Assembly: GCF_004005865.1 (NCBI RefSeq)
Contig: NZ_SACN01000006.1
Coordinates: forward strand, 1-64,000
Direction of reading: 5' to 3'
Length of the DNA stretch: 64,000 nucleotides
DNA from: Sphingomonas crocodyli
GTDB taxonomy: Bacteria; Pseudomonadota; Alphaproteobacteria; Sphingomonadales; Sphingomonadaceae
Both the position numbers and the translations under genes were made by a program. The notes beneath the pieces were generated by a model that made no database searches, was not told the origin of the DNA, and was given only the letters and a program-made list of their open reading frames with translations. Positions 35,598 through 45,592 of this stretch are shown one piece after another; positions within the stretch are counted from its first letter, which is position 1, and every line of letters begins with the position of its first letter.

Positions 35598-35660
35598 GTC
35601 CGTTCGATTGGCGCAGGCCGTCGCCCCTCGCCAGCGACCATTTCGGCCTGCCCCTAAAGA

Positions 35661-36551
35661 TCAGATATCAGGCGAATAGCCGACCGCCTGCGCGACATGG
35701 CCCAGCTTGTCGGGATTGCGCATGATGTAGATCGCGGCGACCCGCCCGTCGCGAATGTCGAGTGCGGTCGTCTGGAATATGCCGCCGCGATCGCGGGTGA
35801 CGTAGCCGGGCAGCCCGTCGATTGTGACCCATTCGAGGATTTCGGGCCGTTCGTCCGACTTGCGGCGCAGTGCGACGAACAGGCGCAGCACCTTCGCGAT
35901 GCCGAAGATGACGTTGCGGAAGGCGATGACCTTACCGCCGCCATCCGACGTCAGCGTCACATCATTCGCCAGCAGCGAAGCGAGCGCGGCGGTGTCGCCA
36001 TCGCGCGAGGCGATGAAGAAGGCGCGGGCGATGCGATCGGCATCGGCGCGCTCGACCTTGTAGCGGGGCCGCGCTTCCTCGACATGGCGGCGCGCGCGGA
36101 CGGCCAACTGGCGTACGGCGGCAGGATCGCGATCGAGCGTCGTCGCCACCTCGCCCAATTCCATGTCGAACACGTCGTGGAGCAGGAAGGCCGCGCGTTC
36201 GAGCGGGGAGAGACGCTCGAGCGCGAGCATCAATGTCAGGGTGATATCATCGGCCATGATCTCGGCCTCCATATCCGTCGTCTCGACGAGGGGATCGGGC
36301 AGCCAGGCGCCATAATAGGTCTCCCGCCGCGCCCGTGCGCTATCCGCGCGATCGAGGCACAGGCGGGTGACGATGCGGGTCAGATAGGCGGCGGGGCTCT
36401 CCACCGCCTCCTCGACCCGCGCCCAGCGGATCCAGGCATCCTGCACCACATCCTCGGCCTCGGCGAGCGATCCGGTCATGCGGTAGCCGAGGCGCAGCAG
36501 CCGGGGCCGCTGCGCCTCGAACGCCGCGAGATGACCGTCAGGCCGCGACAC
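35661..36551 (-). CDS. ECF41-group RNA polymerase sigma factor
   Basis: 296 aa with GTG start. Sigma2 region (GSLAEAEDVVQDAWIRWAR), sigma4 region (LERLSPLERAAFLLHDVFDMELGEVATTL), and a C-terminal SnoaL-like extension. All three ECF41 hallmarks are present: WLPDP at 83-87, DGGGK at 203-207 and NPDKL at 279-283. In ECF41 factors the extension acts as a built-in activator/inhibitor in place of an anti-sigma. It overlaps the carboxymuconolactone decarboxylase gene by 14 nt, the standard ECF41 partner, and an ECF41-type promoter precedes the pair. Confidence 0.93.
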   Translation of the reverse strand: MSRPDGHLAAFEAQRPRLLRLGYRMTGSLAEAEDVVQDAWIRWARVEEAVESPAAYLTRIVTRLCLDRADSARARRETYYGAWLPDPLVETTDMEAEIMADDITLTLMLALERLSPLERAAFLLHDVFDMELGEVATTLDRDPAAVRQLAVRARRHVEEARPRYKVERADADRIARAFFIASRDGDTAALASLLANDVTLTSDGGGKVIAFRNVIFGIAKVLRLFVALRRKSDERPEILEWVTIDGLPGYVTRDRGGIFQTTALDIRDGRVAAIYIMRNPDKLGHVAQAVGYSPDI

Positions 36552-37011
36552 GCGCGCGATCTTCGGCCGACACGGGATGCGCGGCGCGGAAGCCGACCTG
36601 AACCCGGTTCCATGTGTTGATCGCGCCGATCGCGAAGGTCAGCTGGACCTGTTCGGCCTCGCTGAACTCGAACGCGAAATCCTCGTAATCCGCGTCGGGC
36701 GCGTGGGTTTCCGACAGGCGGGTCAGCGCCTCTGCCCAGCCCAGCGCCGCGCGTTCACGCGGGGTGTAGAGCGAGGATTCGCGCCAGGCATCGAGCATGT
36801 AGAGGCGCATCTCGCTCTGCCCGTCCTTGCGCAGCAGGCCGGTGTGCATGTGGATGCAGAAGGCGCAGTGATTGATCTGCGACACGCGCAGCCGCACGAG
36901 TTCGAGCAGCACCGGATCGAGGCCGGTGGCGGCAAAGCTGTTTTCCAGCGCCATCATCGCCTTGACCTGTTCGGGGGCGAGAGCGATCGGATTTGCGATA
37001 CGGGGCTTCAT
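36538..37011 (-). CDS. Carboxymuconolactone decarboxylase/AhpD-like protein (ECF41 partner)
   Basis: 157 aa from the ATG at 37011 (AAGGAGAC upstream). AhpD-type redox motif Cys49-x2-Cys52-x3-His56 (NHCAFCIHMHTGLL). Likely a peroxidase-linked or oxidoreductase protein rather than a true decarboxylase. Proteins of this family are the recurrent target genes of ECF41 sigma factors, and the sigma gene follows in the same operon. The in-frame extension to 37083 crosses the predicted promoter and is rejected. Confidence 0.9.
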   Translation of the reverse strand: MKPRIANPIALAPEQVKAMMALENSFAATGLDPVLLELVRLRVSQINHCAFCIHMHTGLLRKDGQSEMRLYMLDAWRESSLYTPRERAALGWAEALTRLSETHAPDADYEDFAFEFSEAEQVQLTFAIGAINTWNRVQVGFRAAHPVSAEDRARVAA

Positions 37012-37055
37012 GGTCGTCTCCTTCACCAGCGTGCACCATGCGCGCTCGAAGACAA

Positions 37056-37082
37056 GACGGGACGGCGTGCGGCCGTGTGACA
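37056..37082 (-). promoter_or_regulatory. Candidate ECF41-type promoter
   Basis: On the minus strand, TGTCACA (-35, 37076-37082) and CGTC (-10, 37056-37059) are separated by 16 nt, matching the published ECF41 consensus elements. It precedes the ATG at 37011 by about 44 nt. It would make the sigma factor drive its own operon. A second CGTC at 37061-37064 has an unsuitable 11-nt spacing. Confidence 0.7.
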
Positions 37083-37109
37083 TGGGTGCGGATTTTTCCG
37101 AAAAACTTG

Positions 37110-37299
37110 TCCTCCCCCGCCAGGGAGCGCGAGGTTGAACATGCTCCCAGCATGTTCAAGGATCATCCGGGGGATGATCCGACCTCGCACTGTGTCAGCG
37201 CAGCTGACGGAGGGGGAGGATGCGATGATCCAGAGTTGGTCGTCGCCCTCCCCCTCCGTCGCCTCCGGCGCCACCTCCCCCTGGCGGGGGAGGATAAAA
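37110..37299. repeat. Structured intergenic repeat, family C, copy 2
   Basis: ~190 bp, same plan as 4653-4838: outer stem CCTCCCCCGCCAGGG / CCCTGGCGGGGGAGG, inner hairpins at 37137-37157 and 37160-37180, and a third arm built on GACGGAGGGGGAGG. Three base pairs in the inner hairpins differ from copy 1 by compensated changes. Together with the ECF41 promoter and the Flp terminator it accounts for most of the 366-nt gap 37012-37377. Confidence 0.85.
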
Positions 37300-37304
37300 G
37301 CGCT

Positions 37305-37346
37305 CCAAAACGAAAAGGGCGGCGAACCCGAAGGTTCGCCGCCCGA
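37305..37346 (-). terminator. Rho-independent terminator of the flp pilin gene
   Basis: Reading the minus strand, GGGCGGCGAACC (37333-37344) and GGTTCGCCGCCC (37317-37328) form a 12-bp stem closed by a TTCG tetraloop, followed by TTTTCGTTTT. It starts about 33 nt after the pilin stop. Very strong intrinsic terminator. Confidence 0.9.
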
Positions 37347-37377
37347 TCCGTTAGCCGTATCCGGTTTCAAGAACCGA

Positions 37378-37545
37378 TTACGAAGCCTTCATGTTGTTGG
37401 CGACGTTGTTGAACGTCTTCTGCAGCTGGTTGCCCAGGCTGGTCATCGCAGTGATCGCGGCAACCGCGATGAGGGCGGCGATCAGACCATATTCGATCGC
37501 AGTCGCACCCTTGTTGTTCTTAAGCAGCTTCGCAACGAACTTCAT
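37378..37545 (-). CDS. flp: Flp family type IVb pilin
   Basis: 55 aa, too short for many gene callers. MKFVAKLLKNNKG is the charged leader; the prepilin peptidase site is Gly13 followed by ATAIEYGLIAALIAVAAIT, with the conserved Glu-Tyr. Forms thin adhesive Flp/Tad pili after cleavage by TadV-type peptidase. A strong UUCG-loop terminator follows. No tad/cpa assembly genes lie in this window, so the machinery must be elsewhere. Confidence 0.93.
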   Translation of the reverse strand: MKFVAKLLKNNKGATAIEYGLIAALIAVAAITAMTSLGNQLQKTFNNVANNMKAS

Positions 37546-37668
37546 AACTCTAACTCCCGCTTGGACACTTACGGGTCCGGCCCGGATGGCCCGCCTACGG
37601 CCAACGATTGCGATCTAGCGGGAGATTCCCTTTGAAAGCGTTAACAGCAGGGACAGTATCGCCGTTTA

Positions 37669-37881
37669 TCAGATCACCGATGCGACTTTGGTCGCAAGGC
37701 CGTTCCACGTCGCGCCGACCTGGCTGCCCAGCGTGGTGACGCCCACGACGAGCGCCAGAACCACCAGCGCGAGGATCAGGCCATATTCGACGGCCGTCGC
37801 GCCATCTTCCGATCGAAGCAGACGGCGGATAAGAGGCGAACGAGACAAGAGCGATCTTTCGACTAAGGGATAAGATTGCAT
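37669..37881 (-). CDS. Flp family type IVb pilin, long-leader variant
   Basis: 70 aa from the ATG at 37881 (AAGGAA upstream). The cleavage site EDG-ATAVEYGLILALVVLALVVGVTTLG is intact with Glu-Tyr, but the leader is about 27 residues, twice that of the neighbouring pilin. Same strand, 123 nt upstream of flp. Could be a minor pilin or pseudopilin of the same system. The 202-aa frame extending upstream is antisense to the Nudix gene and rejected. Confidence 0.85.
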   Translation of the reverse strand: MQSYPLVERSLLSRSPLIRRLLRSEDGATAVEYGLILALVVLALVVGVTTLGSQVGATWNGLATKVASVI

Positions 37882-37944
37882 TTTCCTTACGATGTTCTGT
37901 TTAAGGAAGAGATAAGGGGCGTGGCGGTTTTGAACCAAAATCCA

Positions 37945-38337
37945 ATGCTTATGGTCACGGCGGTGGCGTTGATCGACGCCGACGGGCGCGTGCTGGTGCA
38001 GCAGCGCCCCGAAGGAAAGCCGATGGCGGGCCTCTGGGAGTTCCCCGGCGGCAAGATCGAGCCGGGCGAAACGCCCGAGGCCGCATTGATCCGCGAATTG
38101 CGCGAGGAACTTGGGATCGAGACGCAGACATCGTGCCTCGCCCCCGCCGCCTTCGCCAGCGAAGCGCTGGGCGAGCGGCATCTGCTGTTGCTGCTCTACA
38201 TCTGCCGCAAGTGGCGCGGGATTCCGCAGGCCGTCGAAGCGCAGGCGCTCAAATGGGTGCGCCCGGTGGACCTTCACAACCTGCCGATGCCGCCGGCGGA
38301 CAAGCCGCTGATCGGCCTGCTGGATGCGTTGATATGA
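37945..38337 (+). CDS. mutT: Nudix hydrolase, MutT-like (8-oxo-dGTP diphosphatase)
   Basis: 130 aa from the ATG at 37945. Nudix box GGKIEPGETPEAALIRELREELGI fits G-x5-E-x7-REUxEExGU exactly. LVQQRPEGKPMAGLWEFPGGK is the usual MutT lead-in. Cleans oxidised dGTP (or pyrophosphorylates related nucleotides) to limit mutation. Upstream GTG 37921 and TTG 37930 are also possible starts near AAGGGG. Overlaps the LysE gene (ATGA). Confidence 0.87.
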   Translation: MLMVTAVALIDADGRVLVQQRPEGKPMAGLWEFPGGKIEPGETPEAALIRELREELGIETQTSCLAPAAFASEALGERHLLLLLYICRKWRGIPQAVEAQALKWVRPVDLHNLPMPPADKPLIGLLDALI

Positions 38338-38960
38338 GTTTTGGCCATTGGTGGGTCTTCGTCTGCGCGACCTTCCTCGTCTCGGCGATGCCGGGGCCGA
38401 ACATGCTCCACATCATGACGCGCGCGATGCGCCATGGCGTCGCCCGCGCGACCTTTGCGATGGCGGGGTGCATGCTGGCGCTGCTGACATTGTTCGGCCT
38501 GTCGGCGGCGGGGATGAGCGCGCTGCTCTCCGCGCTGCCCGAGTTGCTGGGGATCATCAAGGTGGGCGGCGCGGCCTATCTGATCTGGGTCGGGATCAAG
38601 GCGTGGCGCGATAAGGGCGCGCCGGTGGATGTAGGTAGCGGCACGATCGATCCGCACGCGAGCGCCGGCCAGCTATTCCGCGGCGGCTACCTGATCAGCA
38701 TCGCCAACCCCAAGGCGCTGATCTTCTGCGCGGCCTTCTTCCCGCAGTTCATCGACGCAAGCCTGCCCAAGGCACCCCAATTCGCGATCCTGCTGGCGAC
38801 CTTCGCGGTGATCGAGACCGGATGGTATTTCACCTATGCGCTGGGCGGCCGATCGCTGAGCGGGCTGCTGCGCGAGATGCGCTGGCAACGCCGCTTCAAC
38901 CGCGTGACCGGCGCGCTGTTCGTGGGGTTCGGCGTGTCGCTGCTGGCGTGGCGGCGATAG
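38334..38960 (+). CDS. LysE/RhtB family exporter
   Basis: 208 aa with about six membrane helices. N-terminal FLVSAMPGPNMLHIMTRAMRHGVARATFAMAGCMLAL is the LysE/RhtB signature (PGPN), with IWVGIKAWRDKG and ISIANPKALIFCAAFFPQFI later. Exports amino acids, homoserine lactones or similar small polar compounds. Translationally coupled to the Nudix gene by a 4-nt overlap. Substrate not predictable. Confidence 0.9.
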   Translation: MSFGHWWVFVCATFLVSAMPGPNMLHIMTRAMRHGVARATFAMAGCMLALLTLFGLSAAGMSALLSALPELLGIIKVGGAAYLIWVGIKAWRDKGAPVDVGSGTIDPHASAGQLFRGGYLISIANPKALIFCAAFFPQFIDASLPKAPQFAILLATFAVIETGWYFTYALGGRSLSGLLREMRWQRRFNRVTGALFVGFGVSLLAWRR

Positions 38961-38978
38961 CCCCCACGCCTCGCGAAA

Positions 38979-41000
38979 TCAGCCCTGCCGCAGATTGGGC
39001 TGCGGGATGACCGGGAATTGCGGCTCGACCACATTGTCGACCGCGCGTTCGAGCGGGGTCGGCAGGCCGCCCAGTTCGCTGCGGAAGAACAAGGCGAGCG
39101 TCGCCGCCTGGGTTTCCAGTTCCTCGATCAAGGCCGGCGGCAGCGCGTGGCGCGCACATTGCCGCGCGATCGAACCGAGCAGCTGCGACAGCCCGAACTG
39201 ACCGAAATTGTCGAGCAAAGCGCGCAGCGATTCCGCTTCGGTCGCCGCAACCTCCCACGCGCGGGCGCGCACGGCGGCGGCGATGCGCTTGGGCCGATCG
39301 CTGACGTCGAACATCAGCATGCGGATCAGGGTCGCGGCGTCCTGCTCGCCTGCTTCCTCGACCAGCCAGCTGAGCCGTTCGCGGTGGAAATGATCAGCGG
39401 GCGCTGCCTTTACCGGCTCGGCGCTGCGGCGCATCTTGTCGATCATCTCGATCAACTGGCGCGACACGATCGGCTTGGGCAGGAAGCTGTCCACGCCCGC
39501 TTCGAAATAGAGCCGGCGGCGTTCGGGCATCGCATCGGCCGAAATCGCGACGATCGTGGTTTCGGCCGCGGGCGGATCGAGCGCGCGGATCGCGCGGGTC
39601 GCGCCGATGCCGTCGAGTTCGGGCATCTGCATGTCCATCAGGACCAGATCGAAACGCTGCGTCGTCATCGCCGACAAAGCTTTGCGCCCATCCTCGACCG
39701 CGACGACATCATGGCCGTGGCGGACGAGCAGCGCCTTCATCAGGCGGCGGTTGATCGGATTATCCTCGGCCAGCAGAACGCGCAGCGGCCGGGCCTCGTC
39801 ATCGCCCTCATCGGCCACCTTGGGCGCGCCGACCTGCGTGGCGAAGGGCAGTTCGACCGAGAAGATGCTCCCCTGCCCCGCCTCGCTCGACACCGCGATC
39901 GATCCGCCCATCGCCTCGGCCAGTTGCTGGCTGATCGACAGGCCCAGGCCCGCCCCGCCCTGCAGCCGGTTGCGCGCGGCATCGACCTGTTCGAAGCGAG
40001 AGAAGATACGGCCCAGCGCCTCTTCGCCGATGCCGATGCCGCTATCCTGCACCGTCACCATCCAATAATCGGATTCGGGCGTGCGGCGCGAAATCGATGC
40101 GGTGATCGAAATCTTGCCTTGATCGGTGAACTTGATCGCGTTCGACAGCAGGTTGGACAGGATCTGCTGCACGCGCGCCGGATCGCCGCGCACGATCGCC
40201 GCATCGCCCTCGATACCGTTGGCTTCCAGCGTCAGCCCCTTGGCGCTGGCGCTGCCCTGATAGAGATCGGCGGTGTTGCGGACGAGAACCTTGAGATCGA
40301 ACTCGCGCGATTCGAGGACGATGCGGCCCACGTCGATCCGCGACTGATCGACCAGATCGTCGACCACTGTCATCAGCGTGCAGGCCGATTGGGCGAGGCT
40401 TTCGAACAGGCGCAGCCGCTGCTGTTCGGGCGGATCCTCGCGCAGCAGGTCGATCGTACCGATCACGCCCTGCATCGGGGTGCGGATCTCCTCGCTCATC
40501 ACGGTCAGGAAATCGCCGCGCGCACGTTCGGCGGCGCGGGCCTGATCGCGCGCGACGATCAAGGCACGCTCACGTTCAACCTCTTCGGTCGAATCGTGGA
40601 TGATGCCGAACATCGCATCGGCGCCGTCCATCCGGCAGCTGACCGTCATATAGATGGTCGGGCCGTCGGGGCGCATCCAGCGCAGGCGGAAATCGTTGAG
40701 TTCGCCGGTTTCGCGCGCCTCGGCCATCACGGCCGACAGGCGCTCACGATCATCCGGATGGACGCGTTCGGTAAAATAGCCGGTGGTCAGGCGCGCACCG
40801 CGTTCCAACCCGCAGATTTCGCTCATCTGCGGCGAGACGATGATCGTGCCTTCGGCGAGATTCGCGCGCCAGTGCCCGAAACCCGCCAGGGTCTCGGCCA
40901 TCAGAAGCAGGCGATTGGCCTCGCTAAGCCTATCGTTTGGAATGACGCTTCCCTCCCCGCGCGTTCCGATAAGCAAAGGACATATACTCACCCATGACAT
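38979..41000 (-). CDS. Degenerate hybrid sensor kinase (PAS-HisKA-HATPase-REC-Hpt) lacking both phospho-histidines
   Basis: 673 aa. PAS at about 35-145; HisKA-like 150-225; HATPase with Asn287, DSGIGIG (319-325) and GLGLS (351-355); receiver 405-520 with Asp413, Asp456 and Lys509; Hpt-like 575-645. The HisKA H-box reads MSEEIRTPM, so the phospho-acceptor is Glu170 (codon GAG, 40491-40493) instead of His. In the Hpt helix the expected A-H-S-L-K-G reads A-E-S-L-R-A, with Glu590 (GAA, 39231-39233). Domain design is otherwise intact, so it may act by ATP/ligand binding or serve only as a receiver. Start uncertain: GTG 41003 or ATG 41000, no good Shine-Dalgarno. Confidence 0.9.
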   Translation of the reverse strand: MSWVSICPLLIGTRGEGSVIPNDRLSEANRLLLMAETLAGFGHWRANLAEGTIIVSPQMSEICGLERGARLTTGYFTERVHPDDRERLSAVMAEARETGELNDFRLRWMRPDGPTIYMTVSCRMDGADAMFGIIHDSTEEVERERALIVARDQARAAERARGDFLTVMSEEIRTPMQGVIGTIDLLREDPPEQQRLRLFESLAQSACTLMTVVDDLVDQSRIDVGRIVLESREFDLKVLVRNTADLYQGSASAKGLTLEANGIEGDAAIVRGDPARVQQILSNLLSNAIKFTDQGKISITASISRRTPESDYWMVTVQDSGIGIGEEALGRIFSRFEQVDAARNRLQGGAGLGLSISQQLAEAMGGSIAVSSEAGQGSIFSVELPFATQVGAPKVADEGDDEARPLRVLLAEDNPINRRLMKALLVRHGHDVVAVEDGRKALSAMTTQRFDLVLMDMQMPELDGIGATRAIRALDPPAAETTIVAISADAMPERRRLYFEAGVDSFLPKPIVSRQLIEMIDKMRRSAEPVKAAPADHFHRERLSWLVEEAGEQDAATLIRMLMFDVSDRPKRIAAAVRARAWEVAATEAESLRALLDNFGQFGLSQLLGSIARQCARHALPPALIEELETQAATLALFFRSELGGLPTPLERAVDNVVEPQFPVIPQPNLRQG

Positions 41001-41119
41001 CACCCATCACAGGGCGATCAGAGCCTATGCTTCCTCCTCAAGAAGCATTGGCCGCCACGAAGCCCCAAGACGTTAATATAATACGCGCTCGAATGCACGC
41101 AAACGACTGTAAAATATCG

Positions 41120-41473
41120 TTACGACGGACGGGTTCCGACGAAAGTTGCACAAGCCGACAAAAACAGCCCGCAAACCACCGAAACCCATAAGGGCGGATG
41201 CGCCAGCAGCAGCATGATGAAGCCGCCGGCCATGCTGGTGATCGCGATGATCTTCGCCTTGAGGGGAATCGCCCCGTTCTCGCGCCACCGAAGAATCGGC
41301 GGCCCCATCCAGCGATGGTTGAGCAGCCACGCTTCGAAGCGCGGGCTCGATCGGCCGAAGCAACCTGCCGCCAATATCAGGAAGATGGTGGTCGGCATCA
41401 CCGGCAGCAGCGCGCCGATGATCCCAAGCCCGACCATGATCCAGCCGAGCGCGAACCAGGCCCAGCGCGTCAT
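41120..41473 (-). CDS. YbaN family (DUF454) inner-membrane protein
   Basis: 117 aa. WAWFALGWIMVGLGIIGALLPVMPTTIFLILAAGCFGRSSPRFEAWLLNH is the DUF454 signature (LPxxPTxxFxLLAAxxFxRSSPR). Two or three further hydrophobic helices follow (IIAITSMAGGFIMLLLA). Function unknown; frequent in proteobacteria. Lies 31 nt past the secA stop on the same strand, so it may be read through from secA. Confidence 0.88.
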   Translation of the reverse strand: MTRWAWFALGWIMVGLGIIGALLPVMPTTIFLILAAGCFGRSSPRFEAWLLNHRWMGPPILRWRENGAIPLKAKIIAITSMAGGFIMLLLAHPPLWVSVVCGLFLSACATFVGTRPS

Positions 41474-41504
41474 GCGCCGGCCCGGCCCTGCGCCGTGCGC
41501 CGGA

Positions 41505-44231
<2,727 letters not shown>

Positions 44232-44339
44232 GGGCATTCCTTGAAAACATGGGCCAACGGGCCGCCTTTCGGGCCGCCGCGCCGGGATCGTCGGCAGATA
44301 GGTGGCGGGTGGGGCTACGTCAATTCGGGCGCGTGAGGA

Positions 44340-44714
44340 TTACCAGAGTGTCCGCACTGGATAACGCTGCATGGCCCTGTCCGCCGTGACGAGGGTCAAG
44401 TCGGCATGGATCGCGTGAGCGATCAGCATCCGATCGACAGGATCGCCGTGGATATTGGGCAAATCGGCCGCCAGGCGCCACAATTCCGCGGGCAGATCGA
44501 TCACAACCAGCGAGAGCATGTCGCGGATCGCTGCGAAATTTATGGCGGGATTGATGCGGCCCCGACCGGCAAGATCGGTCAGTTCCCAGGCCGTCACCGC
44601 GCTGACGAACAATGGTGCATCGGTCGATAGTATGGCTTCGCGCACGGCCGGCCCGATCTGCGAACCGTCATAAGCGATCCAGATCAGGACATGCGTATCA
44701 AAGATCAGGGCCAA
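44340..44714 (-). CDS. vapC: PIN-domain toxin (VapC-like)
   Basis: 124 aa with TTG start at 44714. PIN ribonuclease acidic residues: Asp6 (IFDTHVLIW), Glu in SAVTAWELTDLAGRGR, Asp in GDPVDRMLIAHA and TADRAM. Overlaps the antitoxin by 17 nt, so expression depends on antitoxin translation. VapC toxins cleave tRNA or rRNA. Located immediately upstream of secA in the same direction. Confidence 0.88.
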   Translation of the reverse strand: MALIFDTHVLIWIAYDGSQIGPAVREAILSTDAPLFVSAVTAWELTDLAGRGRINPAINFAAIRDMLSLVVIDLPAELWRLAADLPNIHGDPVDRMLIAHAIHADLTLVTADRAMQRYPVRTLW

Positions 44715-44988
44715 GCAGCTTGCGCTCCCGCCGTTCCGGATCGCGATCGGCTTTCAGATTTTCGAGACTGAGATCGTAACCGGCCAGTTCTTCGCGAAAC
44801 ATGCCGAAAGCCGCGCGGCGCTTTGCCTTGACCTTCTCGCGCTCCTCATCCCGCGCATCGGGAATAGCGACGAGACGAACCTGCGGCTCGCCAGCCTTAG
44901 CCAGAATGACCTCCTCACCACGCACGGCAGCGGCCACCAGCTCCGACAGCCGGGTCTTGGCTTCACCGATGTTCACGTGGATCGTCAT
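44698..44988 (-). CDS. Phd/YefM-type antitoxin of the PIN toxin
   Basis: 96 aa from the ATG at 44988. TIHVNIGEAKTRLSELVAAAVRGEEVILAKAGEPQVRLVAI is the Phd/YefM DNA-binding fold; the charged C-terminal half (EEREKVKAKRRAAFGMFREELAGYDLSLENL) should neutralise the toxin. The in-frame stretch to 45063 overlaps the TetR gene and is rejected. A candidate operator lies at 45001-45024. Confidence 0.87.
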   Translation of the reverse strand: MTIHVNIGEAKTRLSELVAAAVRGEEVILAKAGEPQVRLVAIPDARDEEREKVKAKRRAAFGMFREELAGYDLSLENLKADRDPERRERKLLGPDL

Positions 44989-45000
44989 GCCCTGAATATG

Positions 45001-45024
45001 CTTGGCCAACCCCACTTGGTCAAG
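45001..45024. promoter_or_regulatory. Candidate antitoxin operator at the PIN/Phd module
   Basis: CTTGGCCAA (45001-45009) and TTGGTCAAG (45016-45024) are inverted with one mismatch and a 6-nt centre. It lies 12 nt upstream of the antitoxin ATG and overlaps the stop of the preceding TetR gene. Confidence 0.45.
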
Positions 45025-45592
45025 CCAGCAGCGCGGCCGTTCCGATCTGAACCAGCGCGTCATAGCGGTCGGCCTGACCGGCGGCGATGGCGGCGATGAT
45101 CATCATCGTGATCGTCTCCAGGCGCCATTGCGCGTCGGGCACGCCTTGCGCGCCCATCTGCGCGAGGATGCGGCGCGGGAGGGATTTGGTGACGGGGCCG
45201 GCCATTTCGTCCCAGTCGGAGAGCCAGCCGGCCTTGCGAACTTCGAGGAGGAAGGCCGCGTAGGAGGCGTAACCTTCGTTGTCTGATCCCGCCACGAACG
45301 GACGGAACAGCATATCGAGCAACGCGCCCACATCCGGCTCGCCCCGCGCCTCAGCGGCGCGCATCAGATCGACGCGCGCCGCTTCCAGCGCGGGCAGGCG
45401 GTGCGCGAAGATGGCGCGGACGAAGCCGTGGGCGTCGCCGAAATGATAGTGGACCGCCGAACTGTTGGCCGATCCCGCCTCCGCCGCGATCTGGCGCAGC
45501 GCGACGCCGTGAATGCCGTGGCGGGCGAACAGACGCTCGCCCGCCTCGATCAGTCCCGGCGCGGTCGCGCTGCGGCGTTTGGTCTTGGTCAC
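45020..45592 (-). CDS. TetR/AcrR family regulator linked to TauD dioxygenase
   Basis: 190 aa with GTG start at 45592 overlapping the tauD stop (GTGA). HTH region: LIEAGERLFARHGIHGVALRQIAAEAGSANSSAVHYHFGDAHGFVRAIF. The C-terminal ligand domain is helical (e.g. ITMMIIAAIAAGQADRYDAL). Probably represses its own operon with tauD through the palindrome at 46539-46556. Upstream frame extension is antisense and rejected. Confidence 0.88.
   Translation of the reverse strand: MTKTKRRSATAPGLIEAGERLFARHGIHGVALRQIAAEAGSANSSAVHYHFGDAHGFVRAIFAHRLPALEAARVDLMRAAEARGEPDVGALLDMLFRPFVAGSDNEGYASYAAFLLEVRKAGWLSDWDEMAGPVTKSLPRRILAQMGAQGVPDAQWRLETITMMIIAAIAAGQADRYDALVQIGTAALLA

Noticed and set aside
36538..37083. 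Longer form of the AhpD-like protein starting at 37083
   Set aside because: The added 24 residues cross the predicted ECF41 promoter and lack a ribosome-binding site, whereas AAGGAG precedes ATG 37011.
37023..37370. A 115-codon minus-strand frame over repeat C copy 2
   Set aside because: Lies within the repeat and the ECF41 promoter region; sequence is repeat-derived and has no domain.
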